A stretch of DNA of 64,000 nucleotides from Bombus terrestris (GCF_910591885.1 NC_063279.1:11098001-11162000), one strand, 5' to 3'; counted from the stretch's first letter, positions 25,211 through 38,864 are shown. Numbers and translations are program-made. Notes: generated from the letters alone by a model not told the origin.

Positions 25211-27257
25211 AGCATTGAGGAAGTTCCACTGATATTATTCGTTGGTCAAGAATACTTTAGCAGTGAATAATTCATAGGGGATTGAATATTTAACGCTGGT
25301 TTCTCGTCGAAGCTCTCGTCAATTTAACAGTTTCAATCCGCTTAACGCCAAAAGGAAAGAACGAACAGTGGCTGAGGAAGGGGAAAACCCCGAAACGAAA
25401 AAGAGACGAAACGATTCTCACGCTTTCCAGAACTACAGGAATTATGCAACGCGTGCTTCTCCGTCGCCGTCCGTTAACTGCACTCGGAATTTCAACGAGA
25501 ACACCCGTTTTCATAGGCAAAAACACAATAACAGATTCCCAGCATCTAATTACCATCTCCACAATAACCACGTTTAGTGTAATTAATTTCATTCATCGAG
25601 ACTTTGCATTTTAATATCTTAATCTGCACCGCCCTGACGAGCTTCCGCGTTCAAATGCGTGCTTACAGAACGATGAAACATGCTATTGAAATTTTTATAT
25701 TGTTAATCGGCGCGCCAAGTAATGCGCATTTAGAATAAAACATTACATTATATATATAATAAATATAAATAGTATACCTAATAAAATAAATATATATACC
25801 TGCTAAACGGACTATTAAAAGCTACCAAATATAGGGTTTACTAATCGTCTTTATTTATATGAAGAATTACTTCAATTTCATTTTCTTACAATTACTAAAG
25901 ATACGCAGATGGTTTTGGCAAAATTGTCCACGACTTTTATTAGATTGAAAAATAAGCTTTCATTCATATATTTTACAAAAAATTATTCTAATACCCCAAA
26001 ATGCACTGTTAAATTTGTGAAAAAAGTTACAGTTTCCATAGAAGGGCTTTCTATAAAATTAATAAAATTTCAATGAAAATTAAAAGATAAAATCAACAAA
26101 TTTCTAAATTCTTGTGCCAGAATTTAAAACGGAGGGATGTGTATGTGTGTGCGGTACTCGTTCAAAAGACCAAAGCCAATAATTCAACATGCGTTTGATC
26201 GATCAAAACTGCACAGTGGCGTACCTACGCGAAGAAAAACGAAGTGTCATTCGATGGCGGAAAGAGGTTGTTCGCTGGAAATCGTGACCGCGTGTTTTTA
26301 TCGCGGTGAACGTATCACAACAACGGAATTTCAGGACCAGGTTAGGCCTACCTAGGACAAGCACGGTTTAGAGCTGGCCATTAGTAGACATTTTGTGTGG
26401 TCCAGGCGAAGTTTTGAGCGGGGTGGACGCTCCTATGCAAATTCGCGAATACCCCAATAAATACTGAAACGGGAAGCCGGCCCCGGGCAACCAACGCTCG
26501 GGGATCTTGCATTAATTTCGCGCGTCATCCCGGTAATTCGACGTAAAATACCACGATGAATGGTTGGATCCGCTTTGTGTCGTAAAACGTATGGTGAAAT
26601 ATCGAAAAAGGAGAGAACCGAACACGAAGAACATTTACAATTATTACTTCGATTTAACGGAAGAATACAACAAACTAATTTCCATTCTTTTTTGAAGAAA
26701 TAATTCTATAAATAATAAGAGATATAAATTTTAAAGGTAAAAGCAATTCCACATGATACAAAATTGGTAGAAATAGGAGGTAGCTAATTCAAGCTAATTT
26801 TATAGATAGTTGAATCGTATCTAATAATCAAAAAATTGAAGAACTTGCAACAATAAGGGATTGTTTATCGAGAGTTTATCCTTTTATCGAGATTGAAATA
26901 TGATAATCTTTACTTTTATCGTACCATACTTACTTAAATACAAGTATGATATTCAAGTATCTACACGTTAAAGGATGTCTGTCATAATATCCAATATTTC
27001 CAATATCTTACAAAATTAGAATATTTCAAACTTAATGCATTCGATACAAATACAAGCCACTTTGTCCACTAAACTAATGAAAACGTCAGTCATAAAAGAA
27101 CCAGCTTGGACATTGCTTGAAACAACTGAGTGGTACAATCCACAAATAAAATTCCCTAGGATGGGGGTAGCTGGCGCAGATTCGCGGACCGGATCACGTT
27201 CTAAGATTCTCTTCAGCGTCGCCCGACCCTAATCCTCTTACAACTACTTCTACCAAC

Positions 27258-27568
27258 CTATAATAATCCTCTTTGCAGTAGATGTTGCCGTCCCTGGCGA
27301 AGCACGTCAACTCGGCGGCGAGAGGCACACGGCAATGGCAGCAACGAAGGCAGCCGCAGTGCCACGCGCGATCCGCAGCCTTTAGGTACCATCGTTCGGC
27401 TATCTCTCTGCCGCAACCCCCGCAACCGAGGCCACCATCGGTGTTGTTGTTCTCACCGGTACCGATCTGCCGATTGCTGATGGCACCATCCCCTGGCGGG
27501 GGTGTGCTGCTCCCACAGCCCACTTCCTTCAGCATCTCGAGGAGAATCGCCGCGACCACCGGCGCATT
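27258..27568 (-). CDS. ap: apterous/LHX2/9-type gene, LIM1 exon (5' limit of the recognised protein)
   Basis: The gene encodes a LIM-homeodomain transcription factor. In flies the orthologue specifies dorsal wing compartment, neuronal identity and muscle fate, acting as a complex with Chip/LDB (family knowledge). This exon follows TTTGTCCCAG and reads 103 codons plus two bases. After an N-terminal part rich in Gly, Asn, Ser and Pro, LIM1 spans residues 49-102: C-x2-C, 17 residues, H-x2-C, C-x2-C, 18 residues, C-x2-D, ending NIYCKEDYYR. ELTCFARDGNIYCKEDYY is close to LHX2/9. The only in-frame ATG upstream of LIM1 is at 27535-27533 (residue 12); the acceptor suggests a further coding or 5' UTR exon upstream. 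Spliced to the four downstream exons it gives 402 residues. Whether this is the A or B paralogue of insects that carry two apterous genes cannot be told from the sequence alone. Confidence 0.93.
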
Positions 27569-28514
27569 CTGGGACAAACGTAGTTGCTTCTTCAGTTCGG
27601 AATTATTGCAGTTTCAGGTATATCGATAAGTAACATTCGATTTTATTCAATAGAATGAAACTGAACTTAATATCTGTTGGGTTGATCTTAAGTAGACTGA
27701 ATCTATCTATATAATTGTGTTCTGTTTATGATACTTGATATAATATTTTAAATAATACTTTTATATTACATATAATGCTTATAGATAATACTCATACATA
27801 GTAATACTTGTGTGTGTATATATATGTATCGTAAAGCTTCTTGAGATGAACGATTCATCAGCTTGTATTAATACTTTACTACTATTGTCGAGTAATGTTA
27901 TGCTATTATTTTTTATACTGTTGATACCTGACTTAATTACCACGATCATTTAACAGTTTAATAACAAAATTCTTCTTTGATTTCATTACCCCTCATATAA
28001 ATAACGTGTTATCTAAGGAGCTCTCCGGGTAACACTTTCGATTTCATAACAATGTACATATATATATTCTCTAACGTTGATTAATATTATTAAATTGCTT
28101 AGAAAATTCGCATTTGAGGATAGCATATACTCGTATGAAATTACCATTAGTTACAGATTCTATTTTCAAAGCTCGTTTCCCCACCGTTCATAAAACAACT
28201 TTCAAAACGATTTCCAATTTTCACGCAACCTCCACGTACAATTTCCAGCCATCATAAAATGAACAACGATACAATGGAACATCGATAAATAAAAACGTTT
28301 ACACTTTAATCGCGTACCGGCCACTGGCCCATGAATTTTCCTCTGGTAGCTTCTGCCACCACAATTGTATTTGGCGGGCTGACACTCGAGGCTGGTCGAG
28401 CCACTCGTCCTCGATTTCACGCGGGTGAAAATTCACAGGCGACACGAACCGGAACTTTTTTCCACGTCGTCATCACGATGACGAGAAAGAGCACCGTGGC
28501 CGAAGGACTCGGAG

Positions 28515-28560
28515 CCTCCTCCTCCTCCTCTTGGAGGCGGCGGAGGAGGAGGAGGAGGAG
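28515..28560. repeat. CCT/AGG triplet inverted repeat
   Basis: A run of CCT triplets (about 28515-28530) is followed after a short spacer (TTGGAGGCGGCG) by a run of GGA triplets (about 28543-28560). The arms are complementary over about 15 bp and could form a hairpin. The tract continues as GGCGGAGGAGGAAG to 28579. Open frames across it give poly-Pro, poly-Gly or poly-Arg and are treated as repeat artefacts. Confidence 0.65.
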
Positions 28561-30407
28561 GCAGGCGGAGGAGGAAGATGGAGAGGCGGCCCCGCATTCA
28601 TTCAGGACACTTCTCGGCGGCGGCGCACGCAAGAACCGATGAATGAAAACAATTCGTGACTGCTGTCCCGTTAATGAATGACTCCCGGGGCAGTGGCTCT
28701 CTCGGTTTCGAATCGGCCGCGAGCTAATTAGTAGAAGCTTGCGGATCGCCACAATAACTCAACGTCCTTTACGAGCGCGGGCCGCACGTGATTTCCGTAA
28801 GTTAAATGGAAGGTGACGTCGCCTGGAATCACCGTACACCTCGTTCCTACACAAGGTGACGCCGTTTTGCTGCCGCTTGTCACCGACGTATTAGACCGAA
28901 CGTGTGCTCCTTGATTTACAACTATTCTACTCGCGCTCCTCTTATTCTTTTGTTCTTTCCTTTAATTGTGTTTCTGCTTCTTTGACTTTCATATTCCGAT
29001 TCGGATTTTGCTTTATTATTTGTCGTGGAGTTCGGGTGTTTCGTTTGATTGCAGAACGATCGCACATGTATATGGGCGTTGGGGAGTAGGTTGGGTAATT
29101 TTGGTTGATGATAAGATAGAATGAAATGCGCTTTCTAGATATACTCTTAGAAAAATTCTCATTTGATGATGCATATACGCAAGGTTATGCTTTAACAAGT
29201 TACTAATCAGCGCTGAACGGCATTGGAATTTATTTTCCATAAAAGTAGTTCTAATTTCAATACATTATATCTTCGTTATAAAGAGGAATATATTTCACTA
29301 AAGAAACTATTCTTCTACTATTAATAATTGATGAAGGAAATATCTTTTCCTGTAGCAAAAAAAAGGTCTATATTAAAAGGGTTAAAAAGCTTTAATACGA
29401 ATGAAAAGTACTTAACAACAGTTATCTTATATTAAAGACATAATCTCATCCGTTTTGTTCAATCATTGTACATCTACACAGTAACGCTAATTTAGCACAC
29501 AGTGAAACGTATTATCTATGATCCCTATATTACCGTCAAGTAGATAGAAAGGTCTTAAATTGCAATAAAGATCATCTCAATTATCCTGCCAATCTCAGTC
29601 ATTAAATCAACACCAGCCTTCGTTCTAACCTCGCTTAAAATTCTGTTTCTATGCTCCAATTCATCTTGAATCCATACTTACATGATTGTTAGTTTAACCA
29701 GCTGTAAACACGACGGTGAAATCCACCGACGCTACCGACGTCTTTGACGTTTCCTCTGTCTGCTCGTTGTCTGCCGTCGCTTCCTGTCCCAGCGTTCCCA
29801 CAACGCTGAATTTATTCCACGAACCTGGCTATTTCCATCTGAATGGCAGCGTCGACCTTGAATCACGAGTAGGAAGGTTTTCCAGGTTCAGTGTCGATGA
29901 TCGAGAGTCGAATGTCGACGTTTTCGAGATCCGTCGGAAGCGGTCGCGGCAGTCGTGAGGTGAGAAAGTCGAGGCAGAGCGTTGGACGATTGAAAATGCT
30001 GCGTTGGAAAGCCGAATAGCGTGAAATAGGTGTCATGCAATTCTTTCGAATCGATTAATTACTTATTATTTAATTTTCCTGCTTCAAAAATGGTATTCGC
30101 GTCGGAATTCATAGAAATGGAATTGGAATCTATTGAAGTCGAATTATAATCTATCGAACAATTCCTTAGGTTCTAGCGATAGAACTAAATCAAATTGTTA
30201 TGCCAGTAAAGGACACTAAAAGTCCAGTTTATTATATTAGTACCAAAGCATTTAAAAATTTACCAAAATTACATATTTCTTGTGGCAACGTGATTACTAT
30301 TCAAACATGATACTTTTAAACTTCGCACATCATCCAAGACATCACTCACGTCGTGATGTCACTACTTATACCCAACGCGTCCACGAAATTATCCTAACAT
30401 TCACACG

Positions 30408-30443
30408 ATTCCACGAACAAATCCACGAACGAAACCACGAGGA
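30408..30443 (+). repeat. Three-copy 12-bp tandem repeat
   Basis: Units 30408-30419, 30420-30431 and 30432-30443 share the core CCACGA in the pattern A(A/T)(T/A)CCACGAnnn. It is a short degenerate microsatellite. Confidence 0.55.
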
Positions 30444-33400
30444 CCACTATAATTCCATACAACATCCAATATTTCTGATCTTGTTTCAATCGTCCAACTT
30501 CCCCGTTGCTCAACCGCCATCAACCACCTCAACCCTTGGATTCCTCTACCTGCTTCCCCGTATTCAGTCTCGTTCCTCTCGTCGATCCTCTCCTCTCGCA
30601 CTCGAGAACTTGCTCTATCACCTTTGCCCGCAGATCATCACCAGGGGTCGGGACTCGTGTCGCAGCCACGTTCTCGCGTGTCTCGCCGTTTCGTTTCGGC
30701 GACGGAACCGAGCCGGAAGACGCCACTTTCCCGTCCGACCGAGAGACGCCGCTCCTCTTTTTGCCCGGCGAGGGAAAATCGTGCGCGTCGCGGATAAGGT
30801 CGGCAGTCGAGTTGGCCGCGAGGGAAGCTGTTCCCCGTCGGCGTAATAGTACGATCCTGGGGCTGGCCAGCCAGGGCCAGGGGCGGACGTCGGCATGGCA
30901 GAATAGAGGGGCTGGCCCCCGCGTGCACCGATGTCGCAGCCACGGGGTGGGGTTTTCGGTGGCTACCCCGACGGGGTAGAGGCGTCGGGACGCCTGGCGT
31001 TTGCGCGTTCCCGCGATCTCTCTCTGTCTTCGTTTACGTTATATCCGACCGTGTATGGCGTCCTCGTCTACGACGCGTCGACGTAGCCGGCATCTAGTCG
31101 ACCTCCGTGCCGGATGACAAGAATCACTTCGAACAACTCGCTTCGCGGGCGTCAATTATGTCATCGGGTTTGTGGGATGTCGAAGGTTCTTGGGTGCTCT
31201 GCTTTGGGTAGTTGAGAAGGATGGGTGCTCCTTAGGTGCATTGGGTTTTGGAGCGGTAGGTTTGGAAGAGTTTCACTGTGCAGATCCCGGTGTGGCAAAA
31301 GAATGGTTTCTGTATCGGATAGGTGTAATACGTGAGCTTCTGAGTTAAAAGTAATCGAACTTAGTTTTTGTAGATTTTGGAGAATCAAAGTGACTTTCAA
31401 GGAACTTAGTCTCCTTGATCCAATTCTGGAAACGATATTGGAAATCTTTAAAACCATCTTTTGCCTTTCGAATGTCTTTAATTCTACGTGAAATGTATTC
31501 TCAGCCTTTCAAATATATTTACGTGCATGTGAAAAGAACCTTGAAATCCCAGAATTTTAATAAATAGTACATTCCATCTTCTTCTCTCTGAAAGTATCTT
31601 GATCCGCTAAACAAAGAAGAATCCCATTTAATTCCGCAAATACGATATCGATATTCCATTTCCTACAGATAAATGAAAAACGAAGTTCAAGTTTAAAATG
31701 CGGATGGGGAAACAAATGGTCGGTGACGAGAAGAACATCGAACGACGAGAGGCGGCGGAGTACTCGAGCGAGCGGCAGGCACACGAGACCGGCGCGCGTA
31801 CGTTCCAGAGTATCTCGTCGCAGGCCGCGTGACAAACGGTCAGCGATATTAAAATCGTCGCAGGAACACGTTTTTCGTCCGGCAGCGGCGAACTGGAACA
31901 TTGCTGCTGGCCCGTTCGGAGCAAACGCAATTTGTAGCTGTATGCGTGAGTGACGCGTGACTAACCATTCGCGTGTCACGTCATTTCTCTTTGATAGTAG
32001 TGGAACCGCGCTCTTCCCATTCAATACGGTCCCACCTCCTCCTGCACCCTCTGCTCCTCCTAACCTCTCGCCCCCACCTGGCACGATTACAAATTAATTG
32101 AGAGTGAAACGCGAACGCACCGGTAAACGCTTTGAAAACGACGTCGACAGGAGCTAGAGGCGCTAATCATGAATAATGAATGCCGTGCCGGCCCGCCGCA
32201 GAACCCGCTTAGAAACGCGCTGCCCAACACACGCGGATTTTGTACGATAATCCCGCGAAAGCCAAGGGATTTTCCGAATGTTAAATCGACCGACCAGCCA
32301 CGCGCGCTTCTACCGCGTCCTCGCGAGATTAATCACGGCGAATGTCGAAACACGGTGTTAAAGCTTTTTGAGTTTTGACGAAAATACTCATTACCTTATT
32401 TCCGCGCGGGAAAGTGATTGATATTAGAATTGTGAAATTTCTTTAAATGAGAAACTTCAGATATCTTATTACGATACGGTAGTTAACGATTCTAAATGAG
32501 ATCCGACGATTGGTGAAGATTACAAACAATGACAACGTAAGAAAGACGGGGCTTATCCTCAAACCCTTCTTCACTTCTTTCCACTCAGCCCACAATCTTC
32601 AAGTATCTGTTTGAAACAATCTCATAAAAACCTCATACTTCGTAAAATCGAAGTAGAAAAAGTCGTACCTCTTAACTTCGAATCGCAAGAAAGCCAAACA
32701 ATTCCACTAAATAGGACAAAACGAATCGAAATAGCGAACGGGTAATGTTGCACGAGACGTGAGCGCGTGCACCTGTTTCGTCAACGCTAGATTTTCTCTT
32801 ACACGGTTTAATTGTAATCGAATCACGGTGACAGTTAGACGTATTGTCCTCGGCGGCCAGTTCTGGATTCGTTGGCCTGAAAACGGCCGACTATATTTGG
32901 CCACGAAACCGGTGGCCGCACGCGTATTCGACTGAACACGACGGAAATTCATCGCTCACCGTACGCGACGGAATCGTGTCTCTAGAGTGCCGTATGCTCT
33001 CTTTTTCCCTTCCCCTTTTTCCTCTCTTTCTCTCTCCACCGCCAAGCAGATATATCCCATTAAGTTCGTTAACCGAGGCACAATCGTACACGGTCCCCAC
33101 GAATCGAGCCTCGCCGATTTTATGCGCCGTTACCACCGATCGACAGCTTCTTCTCGCGTTTCGAGTTTTTGAGCCGCGTTTCACGGCAATTACGTTCGAT
33201 GACTTTCCTCGAATTCGTCGCGGAGTCCGTTTACGGAAGGCGGAACAATAGAGAACCAACGACACGAGTCTGATCGACGGCTGTTTCTACTGTGATTGAT
33301 TGCAATCGGCCTGCAGGCCGACGCCACTTTCGATCCTCCAGTAATATCGTATACGTCTATGCCGAAGAGAAAGGGAGTGGATCGTACTTAACGAGATTCA

Positions 33401-33949
33401 TAGGTTAACCTCGTACGGAATTGGTACATGGAATAAATATCGTTAACGATCAGATTCGCCCTAAAATTCGTTCGCCAGAGAACGAGACGAGATATCAACC
33501 TACTTTGGAAACACGGCGCTCTCGAGTCGCGATCGCAGCCACCCTCATCCCAGATGTCCCGAGTCGACTCGAAAATTCAATCCACTCGAACGAGAAGACG
33601 CGACAGAGGTCGCAACCCCGTTTCCCTCCAATGAGCATCTACGAAAGAGAGCAAAAAAAGAAGGAAAGGAAAAGTCCCACCGATCCGAGTACTCTCAATC
33701 AACGGAAGCTTCTCCGTCTCGCAATCTTTGGAGATTACGAGCACAGAGAGAAACGTAAGACGGCTTGAAGTAACCCCCATGACGCGAAGGAAGGGTGCAC
33801 GAGGTCTGTCCCGCTCCAAGACTCCGGGGATGCGACGTCATATCGATCAGGGACTTTCGGAACGGCCTAGCAGAGGGAAGGCTGAAAGCAATATTAACGA
33901 AGAAGAAGACGAGCACTAGGTCTATCTCCTCTTCCACCCCTCTACAACC

Positions 33950-34180
33950 ACTTCTTCTCTTTCTCTCCCTCTCCCTCTCTCTTCTCTCTCATTCTCTCTT
34001 GCCGGTACTCTGGTGTCCTTGTCCGATCTGCTGGAGGGGAAAACGAAGGTACACTAACCCCAGATCCGAAGCAGCAACCTCTCTCTGCTAGGCGCGGCCT
34101 TCTGACGCCCGCTCGATAGAAACCCGACCGGTTCCAGCCAATGGGAGGAACGTACGAAGATAAAGCAGTCGTCCGATTGG
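33950..34180. promoter_or_regulatory. Promoter-like patch: CT/GA tract plus two CCAAT boxes
   Basis: A CT-rich (GA on the other strand) tract of about 50 bp at 33950-33998 resembles GAGA-type elements. A CCAAT box lies at 34138-34142 (CCAGCCAATGGG) and an inverted one at 34176-34180 (CGATTGGTCG), 38 bp apart in CpG-rich DNA. Paired CCAAT boxes in such a setting are typical of promoters. No TATA box or initiator is convincing, and the transcript it would serve is unknown. It lies about 6.6 kb upstream of the LIM1 exon. Confidence 0.25.
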
Positions 34181-37100
34181 TCGACGTGCTATTCAGACTG
34201 ACACTGTGCTGATGGGAAACGGGCGAGCCACCGAGCCGCGTGGAGATGGAACTGGTCCCACCAGCATCCACGGACCTGGGGATTCTCCGTGCCGAGAACG
34301 AGAGTCATCTGGCGAATGCCGCTGGAGGCCGTTTTCGACGGCTGATTCTACTTACGTCTCCACGAGGATTCCAAGGAAATTGCCACGGAGTTCGAGCGAA
34401 CGGACCTAGAGTATCCTAGAGCATCGAATTGGGTCGAGGATCGAAATTTGGGTTCTTCAGGGGTGAAAAATTGTCTTAGCTTGTAGTTAGTATAGACAAA
34501 GTAGTTTGACGAGGCATAACATGTCCCTGATTATTTCTTTTTTAAATTCGTCATTTTTTAATGCGTTTAAAATAATCGCGAAGTTGAAGTGGTATAAGCA
34601 AGAATTTGTATAATAAATAAGAAATATCGTTTTAAATATGATATTTATAATTCGAGTTTTATTTATCGTAGCACATACAACGTTTAAGATTGCATTCAGC
34701 ATTTTTTTGTTTTCGTTATTTACATCGTTTACTGATTGAAATCTCTCGATTTTTCAAAAAGAGATTATAAAGATTTTGCGGCAGCAAATGGAAATATCGG
34801 TGAAGAGTCGAGGAATAATAGTTTGATATATTTGCTTTGAGACTATCCTCTGTCTCTTTAATTAGGTTTGCTTCTGGAAATTCAAGGGAAATAGTACGGT
34901 TCAAGTGATGACAAGTTCTCAAGTAAGGGACCTTGATCGACATGCTGATATTGCGGTAGAGACGTATTCTAAATTTTGTAAATTGGCAATATTTCAAGCT
35001 AGGTTTGAGTCGCTCCGAAACTCGTGTCCCGACTGGTTCCATCAATCGTGAGAAAGAGAAATTAATTAGCGTAATTGAACCCGAGTGTAATTTGAAGGCT
35101 TCGTTAACACTTTCTTTATGCTAATCTCGAAATACATGTATCTCGACGTCGTGCATAAGTAACTGCAGAGTTATTAGCAATCCTTATCCACTTCCCAACA
35201 TCGTATCATCCAATTTCAAGGTAATCTAAGATTAACGAAGATTTACTTCATCCGTTAGCTTTGAAGATTAAACGTATCTTTGAAGAAACATAATAATAGT
35301 AAAATATTAATAGCAAAGAAATTTCTAGATATTTAACAAAATACTTTATTCTTCGTCTAACTACGATTAAATGATTTTTCAACCTAAATATCTAACTACA
35401 GTTTTTTCAAAATTGTAAATGATTAAAAGTAAAGTTACATCGAACTTCTGCTGTTCTTTGATTCATTACATACGCATGTTATCTGCTGAAAGTTTAGAAT
35501 TACAGCAGAAATGTAACAAAGTAATCGTCGTCAATCCATCGCTAAAACAAATCTCCGACTTACGATTCTTTTATCTTGGCAAATTCTGTAGTCAAAAATC
35601 CATCGAGATAAAGAAAATTACCGAAATTAGTAGAACATCCAGTATAGGTACAAGTAAAGAAACGGCTGCAAATGTTTGGTTGATACTATCTGTCATACAT
35701 TATAGCAATTTGTAATCTCTACACCTATCAAAACCTATCAAAAATAAACAACCGATAAATCTTCGAGATCTGATCTTCCACTCTTTCCAACATGACATCA
35801 AAGAATCTATTCAAGTAATATAACCAGTCTACTCTAAATTCAGCATATCTTGAGACGTTTCATGCTTCACGGTATCCTAAGGTAAGCTTGAAGAGGCAAA
35901 GAATCGGTAAAATCGGTAACGGATCCGGGATGCTCGGTTCGGGCCCTTGATTCAAGCAGCGGTGCATCGTCTAAGCTCGGGGGCCGATTGCATTATGTAA
36001 AATACGGTGTTTCGCTCGCTACGTTATCTGGCTTGTGTAAGAGTAAATAAGTGCAAAGATATAACGGTTAATTTCCGTGTTAACCGCGTTTTATCGCGAC
36101 GTCTATCCACAGCGAGCCGCCCAAGCAGCAGGATGCCGACTCTTTTCAGTGTGAATCTGCCGCGGTCGCCTGTTTCACGTGTGTCTACCTTAACGCTCGC
36201 ACACGGCCAGACACGCACAATGGCCATACCTTCACACACGGACATTCTCTATGTTGTAGAGCCTACAATATTCACGGTGTACATGCACACCTGTCCACCT
36301 TTGGGTCTCTCTGATCACGGAACGTGTGTTCCACGCGGTCTCGCGTGTTACCGTGCGCTCGCTACGTTGCTCGGGCTTGCATCTCGCGTTGAACGAGGAC
36401 GTTGCAGCCAGAACGCGCGGACACGAGCTGAGAAGAGCAGACAGAGAAGGAAAAAGGGGGCGGCGGCGTTGGTGGTGGTGGTGTTCGGAACGAGGACACG
36501 GGAGGGAAGAGGGCAAACGCTCTCGGTGCGTGTGCGCGTGCATCAAGTATATTTATGTGCGGCACCGTCACGTGGGGAAGGATCGTAGATTGCGGCCTGG
36601 GACATGCCGGTGTTGGTGAATGAGGTTGACGTGGATAAATGGTATGTTTCCCCGCGGGAGACGTATACCCGGTGATCTTCCGGGCCCTGGACTCGCCGTA
36701 CAACGGCCGATCGGAGTGCCACAGAAACTCCAGGAAGCGCACCGCCTTGATACTCGTCGTCACAGCCCCTCGATTGCCACCGTGAATGTCACCAACCTTC
36801 GACAATCACGCTGGTACCGCCTGGTCGTCGTTGGGAGGTTCGCTCGATGCTCAGATTGAATTGTTAATAACGGAACAACTCGACGATAGTGTCTAAAAGC
36901 TCGTGGGAGACCGAGTCCTGAGATCATAGTGGTTTTTCTGATCGTCTTCCATGTAGCAACGTACGAACAATATTCTTCCACCGATTTTACAATATTATTT
37001 CGCATAATATTAAAATATCGTTATCCTAACAGCTATGCTTTTAACTTCTACAAAATTTCATCGACAGTATCTTTGTACTTATCAAAGTCTTCTTATATTT

Positions 37101-38807
37101 AGATTAAATCATTTTATATTAAAATATTTCTTTTTTCCTTAAAAAGAAAAATCGATAAAAATATACTTATCCTGCATTTTACCTGTGTTCTTTCACATAG
37201 AGCCAAACCTTAAGTCACAATGAGAAGCCAGGAACGCAAGGAAGCGCGTTTCGATGCGTGCCACAACGCACACCGTTAAGACCGACACAAGAAGAAGCCT
37301 GGAGCTGGGAGTAGCTCGAGTTTCATTCAACTCGACACGGGTCGAGGCAGAAACGCGGGAAGCTTTCACCGTGGCGGCGTTCGAAATCTAATTAATCCGT
37401 CCGCCATTCAGGCAACGGCCAGCCACTTCATAAACACGATCAAGCCCGCGTGCAAGCTTACGTGGGCGGTGAATCAGATCTGGCGAAGATAACGATCATC
37501 CGCGTAGCGTTTCGCGTTCGGTTTCTCCCGCTTTTACGAATCCTGTTAAGTTCGTCTCATTGTTCTGGCCGGCCTGTCAGGCGAAACGGAGGCCGAATGC
37601 TTGGCAACGAACCCACATAGACAGAGAAGGAAGGGAGGGAAAAGGTAGTGGATGACGGCGAAACAGGAGGTGGAGGACGGGTAGGAGGAATAAGAAAGCA
37701 AGGCAGGTCAGGCAAAGGCAGTAGAGGGTTATCTGATCGCGAGCGCGCGAATATCTTCTCGGCTTCCGGCGCCCAACCCGTGATTACCGCGTCGATTGTC
37801 TGCAAATGGAAGCTGAAAAAATGCATCTCACACTCTATAAGAAAAGCATAGTTCCCCTCGTGGCGAGAGCGAGCTGCGTGTTCGCGCCGGCGATATCTCG
37901 GTTAGCATCGTCCCACCTGCTTGGACGCGTTTAAGAATCCAGCATCGATGCGCCGGATCTTTCTCCGGATTATTTCGATCTATATTTCACCGTCTTTTTT
38001 TATGATCTTAACGTTAACTATTGTCAATTACCAACATTCGGACGCATATTTTCAATATATGTAGACATCGCAAAATTTTAATTTGTATTTAATCCTTTGC
38101 GATATCGGTGAATAGATCCGTAATATAATTGTTAAGTGTTAATAGCACTAAAAAATATTCGACTTGTATGAAATACGTGTTAGATTCTGTGTAGACACAG
38201 TAGATATCTTAATTGTCTAAATGTCGAGTAATTAAAAGTTAATCACATACTCCGACACATTGTGATGCTAGAATCAGGAAATGTTCAGAAAATGAATTTG
38301 TTCGGCTAAACTTTAAATTAGATGTTGCATTTTGTGTACATTAATTGGTCTTCTTGTGGATTCTAGCCAAATTAATGCAATAAAAAATAATATTTTGATA
38401 GGTAACCAACAGTGAAAAAGTAGATAAATATATTATTCTCGAGTCATATCCTAGCAAAGCAAATTTGAAATTAAAAGCAACAATGCATCAGAGAATCTAA
38501 GGAAGGTTTTAAAGAACACGCATGCACATCAGAGAAATGGAATATCTAGATTCTAGATACATAAATCCGCGCTTCGAACGAGCCGCGTTCTCCTATCGCA
38601 TAAATATGGATTATTCTCGACCGATACCAGAGTTACAGTTCGTGAGCATGTTGAGTTGGAGCAAAAATGAGGCGTTCCAAGGGGAGAGAAGAAAAGAGTA
38701 CACGTGAAAAATAAATTTAAACGATAAGCGGAAAAATGAGACGAAATAGTGGCCGTCTCTGGTTACAGGAATCATTAACATTGCACATATAATACATGTA
38801 TATCGAA

Positions 38808-38864
38808 TAACTTGTCTTATACGATATATATGATATACGATATACGATTATATATGATATTTTT
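38808..38864. repeat. AT-rich GATATACGATAT-type microsatellite
   Basis: Repeated ATACGATATATATGATATACG motifs in an AT-rich stretch. It is a degenerate simple repeat with no gene association. Confidence 0.5.

Larger units (their letters stand above)
21937..27257 (-). other. ap: Intron between LIM1 and LIM2 exons
   Basis: A 5.3-kb intron in phase 2 with donor TATAG|GTTGGT and acceptor CCGTAG|G. It contains a 16-bp palindrome next to a T12 run (22105-22152) and a diverged 180-bp tandem duplication (24851-25210). Several AT-rich stretches show nothing I can name. No nested gene was recognised. Confidence 0.85.

Noticed and set aside
28417..28752. Frames with poly-Pro, poly-Gly or poly-Leu around 28.5 kb
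   Set aside because: Artefacts of the CCT/AGG triplet array.
31557..32084. 175-codon minus-strand open frame
   Set aside because: Starts with GTG and has no ATG for about 60 codons. No family resemblance, and the length is within chance expectation for a GC-rich patch.
36007..36588. 193-codon + strand open frame
   Set aside because: Begins at GTG, is Arg/Ser-rich, and overlaps open frames on the other strand. No motif recognised.
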